Source: Desulfoplanes formicivorans (lineage in GTDB: Bacteria > Desulfobacterota > Desulfovibrionia > Desulfovibrionales > Desulfomicrobiaceae). Taken from it: a DNA stretch of 64,000 nt. The stretch spans positions 186,001 to 250,000 of the forward strand of contig NZ_BDFE01000004.1 in the NCBI RefSeq assembly GCF_001748225.1, written 5' to 3'. Shown here in pieces: positions 56,080 to 62,960 of the stretch (the stretch's first letter is position 1; each line of letters starts with the position of its first letter). Below the pieces are notes generated by a model, which made no database searches, was not told the DNA's origin, and saw only the letters and a list, made by a program, of their open reading frames with translations. A program made the translations under genes and the position numbers.

Positions 56080-56385
56080 TTAAGAATGATCAGATGAAAA
56101 GAGTTTGAGTTTGGATTCAATAGACTGGATGCGTTTTTCAATATTCTCAAAACGAATTGTAATGTCTTCATCAGCAACCAAAGGCTTTTCGTCGTCAAAA
56201 AGATCGTGGACAGATACATCAAGAGCGTGAGCTAATTTTTCAAGAGTGGCAAGAGTGCAACGCGAAATTTCGGAATCTTTGCGTGCTTTGAGGATAGTAA
56301 CATTATTAACTCCTGACCGTTGCTCCAAGGCTCTGATTGTCATGCCCTTCGCTTTCATAAGATGTTCAAGCTTGCTTTTCAGCAT
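56080..56385 (-). CDS. XRE-family (Cro/CI-type) transcriptional regulator
   Basis: 101 residues: N-terminal helix-turn-helix (KGMTIRALEQRSGVNNVTILKARKDSEISRCTLATLEKLAHALDVSVHDLF, residues 13-64) followed by an acidic coiled-coil tail (FENIEKRIQSIESKLKLF) likely for dimerisation. It is divergent from the four plus-strand genes of the island, with a dyad operator in the gap, the layout of a phage repressor. AT-rich compared with the chromosome. Confidence 0.88.
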   Translation of the reverse strand: MLKSKLEHLMKAKGMTIRALEQRSGVNNVTILKARKDSEISRCTLATLEKLAHALDVSVHDLFDDEKPLVADEDITIRFENIEKRIQSIESKLKLFSSDHS

Positions 56386-56425
56386 GGCGACTCCAAATTA
56401 ATTTAGCAAAATATCATATTATAGC

Positions 56426-56454
56426 TTGACAAATTTGTCTTAGTTTATTATGTT
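56426..56454 (+). promoter_or_regulatory. Island promoter with operator dyad
   Basis: TTGACA (56426-56431) and TATGTT (56449-56454) are 17 bases apart. The perfect palindrome GACAAATTTGTC (56428-56439) overlaps the -35, so binding by the divergent XRE protein would block the plus-strand operon. Confidence 0.65.
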
Positions 56455-56498
56455 CTTTTTGTTGCTACGGAAAAGGAACATTCTTCAAGGAGGAAAAA

Positions 56499-56717
56499 AT
56501 GAGAAAAGCTTTGTCAAAGTTGGATGCGGGCTTGGAAGAGGTAAAAGCAGCACTTGTCAATATTGCCTTCAGACTCGATCGACTGCCTGCCGACATAGAA
56601 ATGCCAGAGCTTTGCAAAGAACTTGACCGCACGATCATGGACATCTCAGATGCTTGCGCTCTGCTCGATGCCCAACGTGTCATCTTTTACCACCAGGCAA
56701 ACGCTAGCAGAGGGTGA
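56499..56717 (+). CDS. Small protein of unknown function, first gene of the island operon
   Basis: 72 residues (MRKALSKLDAGLEEVKAALV onward), helical, acidic, no known motif. AAGGAGG is placed ideally (6 bases) before the ATG and the operator-controlled promoter is 45 bases upstream, which favours a real gene. It ends 4 bases before the ERF gene start. Confidence 0.65.
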   Translation: MRKALSKLDAGLEEVKAALVNIAFRLDRLPADIEMPELCKELDRTIMDISDACALLDAQRVIFYHQANASRG

Positions 56718-56721
56718 GTCT

Positions 56722-57435
56722 ATGAAAAACAAGACAAAACAAACTATAAAAAGACATCCTTGTCAAAGTCAACAAATCGGGAATTTGGCCATGGCACTTT
56801 CCTGTGCCCAAAGCGCAATGGGGTTTGCTAAAAAAGATTCCGTCAATACGACATATTCGTCACGCTATTCTACCCTGGCGTCTTGCCTTGATGCCTGTCG
56901 AAAATCTCTCACAGATAATTGTCTTGCAATAGTACAAACCGTCCAGACTGACAACGATGGAAGAGTTCATCTTTTTACCCGGCTCATTCATGGCCGAAGC
57001 GGAGAATGGATTGAAAGCGACTATCCCATTGAGTGTTCGATGAAAAATCCTCAAACTTTCGGCTCTGCGCTAACGTATGCACGACGTTATTCTTTGTGCG
57101 CAATGATAGGTATAGCGTCAGAAGACGATGACGGAGAACAAGCAACCCATTACAATGATACAGTTGAAAAGAAAGGAGGTGAATGCACAACGCGCAAAAA
57201 CGAAATAAAAAACGGCAAATGCAATGAAAAAGGAGAAGATATTGCAACAAAAAAGCAAATTGAAACCATTGAACAAATGGCTCGGGAACGAAATTTGGAT
57301 GTACTTGAAGTTATGAAAAAAATTTTTGATCCGAGTATAAACAAAATTGAACGCTTATCAAAAATACAAGCGTCAAAGCTGATCAGTTGGATGTCCCAGT
57401 ACCAAGGCAAGGATTCCCTGGAAAAGGCAGTTTAA
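56722..57435 (+). CDS. ERF-family single-strand annealing recombinase
   Basis: 237 residues. The ERF core is clear: IGNLAMALSCAQSAMGFAKKDSVNTTYSSRYSTLASCLDACRKSLTDN, IHGRSGEWIESDYPI, and PQTFGSALTYARRYSLCAMIGIASEDDDGEQA (the GSAxTYxRRYxL and DDDG signature). ERF proteins anneal homologous single strands in phage recombination (P22 Erf-like). The C-terminal third (ATKKQIETIEQMARERNLDVLEVMKKIF ... ISWMSQY) is a helical region common behind ERF cores. The ATG at 56722 with AGAGGGTGAG upstream is preferred over the longer frame from 56623. Confidence 0.9.
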   Translation: MKNKTKQTIKRHPCQSQQIGNLAMALSCAQSAMGFAKKDSVNTTYSSRYSTLASCLDACRKSLTDNCLAIVQTVQTDNDGRVHLFTRLIHGRSGEWIESDYPIECSMKNPQTFGSALTYARRYSLCAMIGIASEDDDGEQATHYNDTVEKKGGECTTRKNEIKNGKCNEKGEDIATKKQIETIEQMARERNLDVLEVMKKIFDPSINKIERLSKIQASKLISWMSQYQGKDSLEKAV

Positions 57436-57466
57436 TTTGTTCACATTAACAGAAGAGGTTAAAGTA

Positions 57467-57868
57467 ATGCAAGATATCAATAGATATAGTACACGTCGAA
57501 CTTTTGAATATCAGAACAATGAAGATTTGAACGAATTCAAACGAAAGATGCAGCAGGAGACAAAAAATATATCTCAAAAATCCAAGATCACGATCGACTT
57601 GATGGACTTGAATCAACTGTTGGAAAAAATCAACAAGAACAATATAGTATACAGGATTGTCATGACTCCCAACCACGCAAGGAAGCACGCTTGGGGTTGT
57701 ATGGATCTGATGGACCACATGAAATCGATCGAAGAAAAATACATGGCTTGCCGTTTCTTCCATCTTGTAGAAACGGGCGCTCAACAGTGGCCGCAACTTA
57801 AACTATTCGCCAAGGCTTTTTTTAACAAATCGGAATCTACCAAAACACTAACAACTACAAAAAATTGA
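57467..57868 (+). CDS. Protein of unknown function in the ERF island
   Basis: 133 residues starting MQDINRYSTRRTFEYQNNED; AGAGG lies 8 bases before ATG 57467. Helical N-terminal half (LNEFKRKMQQETKNISQKSK), then VYRIVMTPNHARKHAWGCMDLMDHMKSIEEKYMACRFFHLVET. No family recognised. It starts 31 bases after the ERF gene on the same strand and is as AT-rich as the rest of the island. Confidence 0.7.
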   Translation: MQDINRYSTRRTFEYQNNEDLNEFKRKMQQETKNISQKSKITIDLMDLNQLLEKINKNNIVYRIVMTPNHARKHAWGCMDLMDHMKSIEEKYMACRFFHLVETGAQQWPQLKLFAKAFFNKSESTKTLTTTKN

Positions 57869-57919
57869 TAATTCAATGCATCAAGAGCTTATAAAACCTC
57901 AAACCACATCAGGAACGTT

Positions 57920-58249
57920 ATGAAAAAGAAAAGACCTCGAATTGCCCCTGAAGTAAGGTATGATGCCGTTATGGACCTTATCCGCAACAAGGACACCCTG
58001 AAAAATGTCGCAAGACGGAACAATATGTCTACATCAAGCCTTTGGAATTACTACACTGATGTAGATGCGGCCATCAAAAAAGTAGTTGGACTGGATGATT
58101 GCGATTCTTCATGTAAAACAAGTCGAAACATGAAGTCTACAAACAATATCGAGAGGAATAAAGTAAAATTAAATACAGCTACTACAATACAACAAAAGGC
58201 ACCAAACGAGATCATTATCCGTATTAATATTTGCCAATCTGATCAGTAA
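57920..58249 (+). CDS. Helix-turn-helix protein, last gene of the ERF island
   Basis: 109 residues. The N-terminus, KKRPRIAPEVRYDAVMDLIRNKDTLKNVARRNNMSTSSLWNYYTDVDAAIKKV, has a helix-turn-helix of the transposase/resolvase-like type (ask for KNVARRNNMSTSSLWNY as recognition part). The C-terminal 50 residues are basic and low in complexity. There is no catalytic transposase domain. It could bind the B elements nearby, but that is a guess. Followed at 58365 by a terminator hairpin inside B copy 4. Confidence 0.7.
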   Translation: MKKKRPRIAPEVRYDAVMDLIRNKDTLKNVARRNNMSTSSLWNYYTDVDAAIKKVVGLDDCDSSCKTSRNMKSTNNIERNKVKLNTATTIQQKAPNEIIIRINICQSDQ

Positions 58250-58277
58250 ATATATCAGATTGACCAAAACACGATCA

Positions 58278-58415
58278 TTTTGAATTAAAATCATTTTGAT
58301 CCAAAGTAGATATAAAAATTTGATTGTTTTTATGGATCAAAATGAAATCAAATTGGCTGAAAATGATAGAAGTAACACCATTTCATGAAACATGTTACTT
58401 CTATCATTTTTTTGT
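58278..58415 (+). repeat. B element, copy 4 (diverged), with terminator hairpin
   Basis: Keeps ATTTTGATCC...TATGGATCAAAATG and the terminal hairpin, here GATAGAAGTAAC / GTTACTTCTATC (58365-58376, 58394-58405), perfect over 12 bp and followed by seven T. Sequence of stem and loop differs from copies 1-3 while pairing is kept. It ends the ERF operon about 115 bases after the last stop. Confidence 0.8.
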
Positions 58416-58431
58416 TGATATATACTAAAGT

Positions 58432-58513
58432 AGGCAGGAACTCAAGTACACAGAACTCAGTGCGCAGGACACTAAAAAGTGCACAGTGCGCAGTAGGCAG
58501 GGCGCAGTAAAAA
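58432..58513 (+). repeat. C-type repeat run
   Basis: Iterated GCAG/GTAC-rich units (TACACAGAACTCAGTGCGCAGG..., GTGCACAGTGCGCAGTAGGCAG) leading into GCGCAGTAAAAAATTCTGTG, the same lead-in that precedes A copies 2 and 3. Confidence 0.7.
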
Positions 58514-58541
58514 ATTCTGTGCGTTCTTGAAAAGTTCTTGC

Positions 58542-58615
58542 CTTTCTTCGCGCCCTTCGCGCCCTTCGCGGTAAAAAAAGGATCGAACCACGAAGGGCGG
58601 CAAGGAACGCCAAGG
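58542..58615. repeat. A-type hairpin repeat, copy 6
   Basis: CTTTCTTCGCGCCCTTCGCG...CCTTCGCGGT, then ACCACGAAGGGCGGCAAGGA. It precedes B copy 3 with a diverged linker, as copies 3 and 5 precede B copies 1 and 2. Confidence 0.85.
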
Positions 58616-58667
58616 GAAATACACGTACTTCCAAAAAGTTGTTTTTGCCCCTCTTAGCAATGGTGAT

Positions 58668-58812
58668 TCATGGATTATTTTGATCCCAAATTGGTACCAA
58701 ATTGGGATCAATTTGGGACTTTTTTATGGACAAAAATGGTCCCAAAATTTTTCCAAAACAAGTGGAGGTAACACTACAGGTAAAAAAACGTTACCTCTAC
58801 TATTTTGCAGTT
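58668..58812 (+). repeat. B element, copy 3, with perfect 30-bp palindrome
   Basis: Half-site TGATCCCAAATTGGT is followed by its exact complement (58681-58710), centred on GGTACC. The iterated ATTGGGATCAATTTGGGAC and the terminal hairpin GTGGAGGTAAC / GTTACCTCTAC (58762-58772, 58790-58800) match copies 1 and 2; the outer inverted repeat is degraded. Confidence 0.85.
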
Positions 58813-58826
58813 CAAGTAACAACTAA

Positions 58827-59074
58827 AGGGCGCAGTACTCAGTGCGCAGGGCGCAGAAAAAAAACCTCATGGGCTTTGGGAAGTCTCTGCCTTTCTTCGC
58901 GCCCTTCGCGCTCTTTGCGGTAAAAAAAGAAATGTAACCACGAAGGACGAAAAGGAACGCTAAGGAAACCACTCCAACCGCCTGTCTTCATGGGCAATTT
59001 ATCCCATGCTTCCTACCAAAAATATCCTCCCAACATCCTTGTTTTTCACTGTGCCCTGCGTACTGCGCACTGTC
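58827..59074. repeat. Composite repeat: C run - A hairpin copy 7 - inverted C run
   Basis: GCGCAGTACTCAGTGCGCAG at the left end and CTGCGTACTGCGCACTG at the right end (59045-59074) are inverted with respect to each other and enclose an A hairpin (58891-58965, arms CTTTGCGG / ACCACGAAGG). The same architecture occurs at 60572-60873, so it looks like one unit of about 250-300 bases with inverted ends. Confidence 0.75.
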
Positions 59075-59100
59075 TACAACCAGTGCATGCACTGGTTGTA
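59075..59100. repeat. Perfect 26-bp palindrome upstream of the nucleotide-sugar dehydrogenase gene
   Basis: Half-site TACAACCAGTGCA followed at once by TGCACTGGTTGTA. It lies at the junction of the C run and the promoter-like module and could be an operator, a hairpin or an insertion scar. Confidence 0.8.
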
Positions 59101-59118
59101 TGACAATTCCAAAATCCC

Positions 59119-59174
59119 TTGACAGTTTTTTCTTCCAGGACTAGCCGTTCAGATTCTGAACCATCCATGTTTTC
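59119..59174 (+). promoter_or_regulatory. Upstream module 1 (shared with 60879-60934)
   Basis: Starts with TTGACA and contains CTAGCCGTTCAGAT; aligns without gaps to the module at 60879, about 85 percent identical over 53 bases. A -35 is plausible but the base at the -10 distance (TAGCCG) is a poor match. Confidence 0.45.
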
Positions 59175-59229
59175 CATGCATCCTGCACACTTCAGATGCT
59201 CTGATAACCTGAACCCCCCATCATCAATC

Positions 59230-60543
59230 ATGATCACCTATTCAGATCTGAAAAACAAAAAAACATCCCTTGCCATTGTTGGCCTGGGCTATGTGGGCCT
59301 GCCCCTGGCCGTTGCCTTTGCCGAACATTTGGATGTCATCGGTTTTGACATCAATGCAGACCGTATTGCCCAGCTCAAGGCTGGTGTCGATCATACGTTG
59401 GAAGTGGACAATGTCCGCTTGCAAAAGGTTTCCATGGAGTTCACCTCGGACCCTGAAGCCCTGAAGCGTGCCAAAATCATCATTGTTGCCGTGCCCACGC
59501 CCATTGATAAAAATCGCCGGCCTGATCTTTCCCCGGTTGTGGGAGCCTCCACCCTGGTGGGCAAACATCTTTCCAAAGATTGCGTTGTGATCTACGAATC
59601 CACGGTCTATCCCGGGGTAACTGAAGAGGTATGCGGCCCCATCCTGGAAAAGGAATCCGGCCTGGTCTGCGGCAAAGATTTTTTTCTGGGCTACTCGCCC
59701 GAACGCATCAACCCCGGTGACAAGGTGCACACCCTGCAGACCATCACCAAGGTGGTTGCCAGCCAGAATTCCGGGATCACCGAGCTGCTGGACCAGCTCT
59801 ACTCCTCCGTGGTCCGGGCAGGTACTCACAGAGCATCCTCCATCAAGGTGGCTGAGGCGGCCAAGGTTATCGAGAACACCCAGCGGGACCTGAACATCGC
59901 CCTTATGAACGAACTTTCCCAAATTTTTGCCTTGATGAGCATTGATACCCTGGAGGTCCTGGAAGCCGCAGGCACCAAGTGGAATTTTCTCCCCTTCCGG
60001 CCCGGTCTAGTGGGCGGACACTGCATAGGCGTGGACCCCTATTACCTGACCTTCAAGGCCGAAGAACTGGGCTAGCATCCCCAGGTCATCCTCTCGGGAA
60101 GGCGGATCAACGATTCCATGGGCTCATACGTGGCCCGGACCATGATCAAAAAGATGATCCGCAGAAGCTGTGCCATCAAGGGGTCCAGAATCGGGATGCT
60201 GGGCCTGACCTTCAAGGAGAACTGCCCGGATCTGCGTAATACCCGGGTCACGGATATCATTGCCGAATTGGAAGAATTCGGGTGCGAGGTTCTGGTACAC
60301 GATGCCTATGCCGACAAAAAAGAAGCCAGAAAATATTACGGCATTGATCTGAACTCACTGGAGGAACTCAAAGAATTGGACGGCCTCATCATTGCCGTGG
60401 CCCATGATGCGTACAAGCATATGGACATGGACCAGCTTGCAGGCATGTTCAAGAACCCGGACAAAATAATCATCGGCGATATCAAGGGAATGCTCGACCG
60501 GGAAGAGGCTGATGAGCACAACATGTGCACTTGGCGACTGTAA
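59230..60543 (+). pseudogene. wbpA: UDP-N-acetylglucosamine 6-dehydrogenase (WbpA/TviB type), interrupted by an in-frame TAG
   Basis: One frame of 437 codons has TAG at 60073-60075, in place of the Tyr of the family sequence AEELGYHP, so only FKAEELG and HPQVILSGRRINDSMG are joined by it. Before it (281 residues): NAD site [44 protein letters not shown], catalytic [11 protein letters not shown]. After it: MLGLTFKENCPDLRNTRV. TAC or TAT to TAG needs one base change. Other genes here (pyrH, rpsB, rpmG) use TAG as a normal stop, so read-through is unlikely. Pathway role: UDP-GlcNAc to UDP-GlcNAcA. The first ATG with the family N-terminus is 59230; no clear ribosome binding site. If the base is a sequencing error it is an intact gene. 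Confidence 0.85.
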
Positions 60544-60571
60544 TCAGCCAGCCAGCGAGCAGACAGGGGAA

Positions 60572-60873
60572 AAAGTACGCAGGGCATAAAGTACTCAGGA
60601 CGCAGAGAAGAGAATTCATGTGGTTCTTGGGAAGTCTTTGTCCCTCTTCGCGCCCTTGGCGCCCTTCGCGGTAAAAAAAGAAATGGAACCACGAAGGGCA
60701 CGAAGGAACGCGAAGGGAAATACCTGTACTTCCAGGTAGTTACTTTTTGCCCCTCTTCACGGTTTTTCTATTTTCACGATAAGAACGCAAAGGAATGGCT
60801 GCCCCAAAAAACACGCTCAACACCCGAACCGTGAAGGTTTTTTCTGCGCCCTGCGTACTGTGTACTGCGCACT
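60572..60873. repeat. Composite repeat: C run - A hairpin copy 8 - inverted C run
   Basis: AAGTACGCAGGGCATAAAGT at the left, CTGCGTACTGTGTACTGCGC (inverted) at the right (60840-60873), A hairpin at 60643-60717 with arms CCTTCGCGGT / ACCACGAAGG. Second example of the structure at 58827-59074. The gap 60544-60999 otherwise holds no gene. Confidence 0.75.
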
Positions 60874-60878
60874 CATTC

Positions 60879-60934
60879 TTGACACTTCTTTATTTCAGGG
60901 CTAGCCGTTCAGATCCTGAACTACCCATGTTTCT
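60879..60934 (+). promoter_or_regulatory. Upstream module 2 (shared with 59119-59174)
   Basis: TTGACA, then CTTCTTTATTTCAGGGCTAG and CCGTTCAGATCCTGAAC. Gap-free alignment to module 1; each stands just behind an inverted C run and in front of a polysaccharide gene. Confidence 0.45.
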
Positions 60935-60999
60935 TCTGAACACCCAGGTCGATGCCACGCATCACACAATCTACACAATTCAAGCTCCAAGGATACATC

Positions 61000-62052
61000 A
61001 TGTTCCCAACCATCAAGGATCGTAAAATCAAAATTGCTGTAGTCGGTTGTGGTCGGATCTCAAAAAATCATTTCGGTTCCATTGAAAAACACCAGGATAA
61101 CATGGAACTCGTCGGCATTTGCGATACCAATCGGGAGGTCCTGGCTGCGCATGAAAACAGGCTCGGTGTGCAGGGATATGCCAATCTGGACGACATGCTC
61201 AAGGAATCTGATGCGGACCTGATTTCTATCTGCACGCCCTCGGGATTTCATTCAGAGCAGGTTATCCAGTGCGCCAAAGCGGGTAAACATGTGATGACGG
61301 AAAAGCCCATGGCAACCCGCTGGCGGGATGCGCTCAACATGGTCCATGCCTGCGACCACGCGCGAAGAAGGCTTTTCGTGGTCAAACAGAACCGACGCAA
61401 TGCCACTTTGCAGCTTCTCAAACGTGCTGTGGAAGAAAAACGGTTCGGCCGCATTTATATGGTTCACCTCAACGTGTTCTGGACGCGTCCTCAGGCCTAT
61501 TATGACCAGGGTGCCTGGCGCGGGACCTGGGAACTGGATGGAGGCGCATTCATGAACCAAGCTTCCCATTATGTTGATCTTCTGGAATGGCTCATCGGCC
61601 CCATTGCCGATATCCAGGCCATGACCGGTACCCTGGCCCGGGATATTGAAGTGGAAGACACCGGTGTCATGAATGTACGCTGGAGAAACGGCGCCTTGGG
61701 ATCCATGTCTGTAACCATGCTCACCTACCCCAAGAATTATGAAGGTTCGATTACCATTCTGGGAGAAAAAGGCACGGTGCGCATTGGCGGCGTTGCCGTG
61801 AACGACATCCAGACCTGGGAGTTTGAAGAAAAAAAGGACTATGACGCCCAGGTCAAGGAAGCCAACTATCAGACCACCTCTGTCTACGGTTTCGGACACC
61901 CCTTGTACTATAAGAATGTCATTGATGTCTTGAGAGGCGAAGCCGAGCCGGAAACCGACGGAAGGGAAGGACTGAAGAGTGTGGAAGTGCTCATTGCCGC
62001 CTATCTGTCAGCTAGGGACGGGAAGACTGTTTCTTTACCACTAGAATATTAA
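61000..62052 (+). CDS. wbpB: WbpB/WlbA-type UDP-GlcNAcA 3-oxidoreductase
   Basis: A 350-residue Gfo/Idh/MocA-family oxidoreductase. N-terminal Rossmann fold IKIAVVGCGRISKNHFGSI, the EKPMATRW motif with its Lys, and the C-terminal substrate domain (WELDGGAFMNQASHYVDLLEWLIGP). Such enzymes oxidise C3 of UDP-N-acetylglucosaminuronic acid for transamination. AAGGA is 6 bases before ATG 61000, preferred over 60952. With wbpA, wbpD and wbpE it would give UDP-2,3-diacetamido-2,3-dideoxy uronic acid. Confidence 0.88.
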   Translation: MFPTIKDRKIKIAVVGCGRISKNHFGSIEKHQDNMELVGICDTNREVLAAHENRLGVQGYANLDDMLKESDADLISICTPSGFHSEQVIQCAKAGKHVMTEKPMATRWRDALNMVHACDHARRRLFVVKQNRRNATLQLLKRAVEEKRFGRIYMVHLNVFWTRPQAYYDQGAWRGTWELDGGAFMNQASHYVDLLEWLIGPIADIQAMTGTLARDIEVEDTGVMNVRWRNGALGSMSVTMLTYPKNYEGSITILGEKGTVRIGGVAVNDIQTWEFEEKKDYDAQVKEANYQTTSVYGFGHPLYYKNVIDVLRGEAEPETDGREGLKSVEVLIAAYLSARDGKTVSLPLEY

Positions 62053-62123
62053 AGGCATTTGCCCACGGAACACACGGAAAGACACGGAAAAAGGCTTTTT
62101 TTAATTCCGCGTGTTCCGTGGAC
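62053..62123. repeat. D-type hairpin repeat, copy 1
   Basis: CCACGGAACACACGGAA / TTCCGCGTGTTCCGTGG with one mispair, separated by an A/T-rich loop, directly after the wbpB stop and before the first GxxExxY gene. Confidence 0.85.
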
Positions 62124-62132
62124 CCCCAAAAT

Positions 62133-62504
62133 ATGCTTACTCTTGAACAGGAAACGTATAACATCCTTGGAGCCTGTTTTCAGGTGTACACCACCATGGG
62201 GTGCGGATTTCTGGAGGCTGTGTATCAGGAGTGTCTTGAGATCGAGTTCCGAAAACGAGCTATTCCGTTTATTTCTCAACCTGCCTTGGAATTGAGATAT
62301 GATGGAGTTCTCCTGCAACAGAAGTACATACCCGATTTTGTTGTTTATGACGAAGTCATTGTAGAGATAAAGGCGGTGTCAGAACTTGCAAGCGAACATA
62401 AAGCCCAGTTGCTGAATTATCTCCATGCGACAAATCTGGAAGTAGGTTTGCTCGTCAATTTCGGGCACTATCCCAAGGTAGAGTATAAGCGGATGATCCT
62501 TTAA
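62133..62504 (+). CDS. GxxExxY-family protein, copy 1 (PD-(D/E)XK-like)
   Basis: 123 residues from ATG 62133 (GTG 62118 is also possible). The family motif is GFLEAVY (GxxExxY), and PDFVVYDEVIVEIKAV has the Asp...Glu-x-Lys layout of a PD-(D/E)XK nuclease core. The function of the family is not established; members often occur in repeats and multiple copies. No Shine-Dalgarno site is seen. It sits between wbpB and wbpD, unrelated to sugar synthesis, and is almost identical to the next gene. Confidence 0.85.
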   Translation: MLTLEQETYNILGACFQVYTTMGCGFLEAVYQECLEIEFRKRAIPFISQPALELRYDGVLLQQKYIPDFVVYDEVIVEIKAVSELASEHKAQLLNYLHATNLEVGLLVNFGHYPKVEYKRMIL

Positions 62505-62511
62505 AGAATTT

Positions 62512-62574
62512 TGCCAACGTAACACCCGGAAAAAGGCTTTTTTTATTCCGCGTGTTCCGTGTGTTCCGTGGGCC
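62512..62574. repeat. D-type repeat, copy 2
   Basis: CCAACGTAACACCCGGAAAA left arm (diverged) and TTCCGCGTGTTCCGTGTGTTCCGTGGG-type right arm, between the two GxxExxY genes. Confidence 0.8.
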
Positions 62575-62581
62575 CCAAAAT

Positions 62582-62953
62582 ATGCTTACTCTTGAAAAAG
62601 AAACATATAACATCCTTGGAGCCTGTTTTCAGGTGTACACGACCATGGGATGTGGATTTCTGGAGGCTGTGTATCAGGAGTGCCTTGAAATTGAGTTTCG
62701 AAAGCGGGATATTCCGTTTATTTCTCAACCTGTCTTGGAGTTGAAATATGATGGTCTGCTCCTGCAACAGAAGTACATACCCGATTTTGTTGTTTATGAC
62801 GAAGTCATTGTAGAGATAAAGGCGGTGTCGGAACTTGCAAGCGAACATAAAGCCCAGTTGCTGAATTATCTCCATGCGACAAATCTGGAAGTAGGTTTGC
62901 TCGTCAATTTCGGGCACTATCCCAAGGTAGAGTATAAGCGGATGATCCTTTAA
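62582..62953 (+). CDS. GxxExxY-family protein, copy 2 (PD-(D/E)XK-like)
   Basis: 123 residues, differing from copy 1 at only a handful of positions (for example KRDIPF for KRAIPF and VLELKYDGL for ALELRYDGV). At the DNA level the last roughly 200 bases plus the following spacer are practically identical, which points to a recent tandem duplication or conversion of a 449-base unit. Same motifs as copy 1 and the same distance from its D repeat. Confidence 0.85.
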   Translation: MLTLEKETYNILGACFQVYTTMGCGFLEAVYQECLEIEFRKRDIPFISQPVLELKYDGLLLQQKYIPDFVVYDEVIVEIKAVSELASEHKAQLLNYLHATNLEVGLLVNFGHYPKVEYKRMIL

Positions 62954-62960
62954 AGAATTT

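Noticed and set aside
56623-56721. N-terminal extension of the ERF protein
   Set aside because: It overlaps the preceding 72-codon gene in another frame and adds no family sequence; ATG 56722 has its own binding site.
59075-59100. tRNA-derived attachment site
   Set aside because: The palindrome has no tRNA 3'-end similarity and no integrase gene is nearby.
54250-59110. CRISPR array
   Set aside because: Repeats are hairpin elements at irregular distances without uniform spacers, and no cas gene is present.
60073-60075. Pyrrolysine codon
   Set aside because: Family position is Tyr, no PYLIS-like evidence or pyl genes in the window, and TAG is a normal stop in nearby essential genes.
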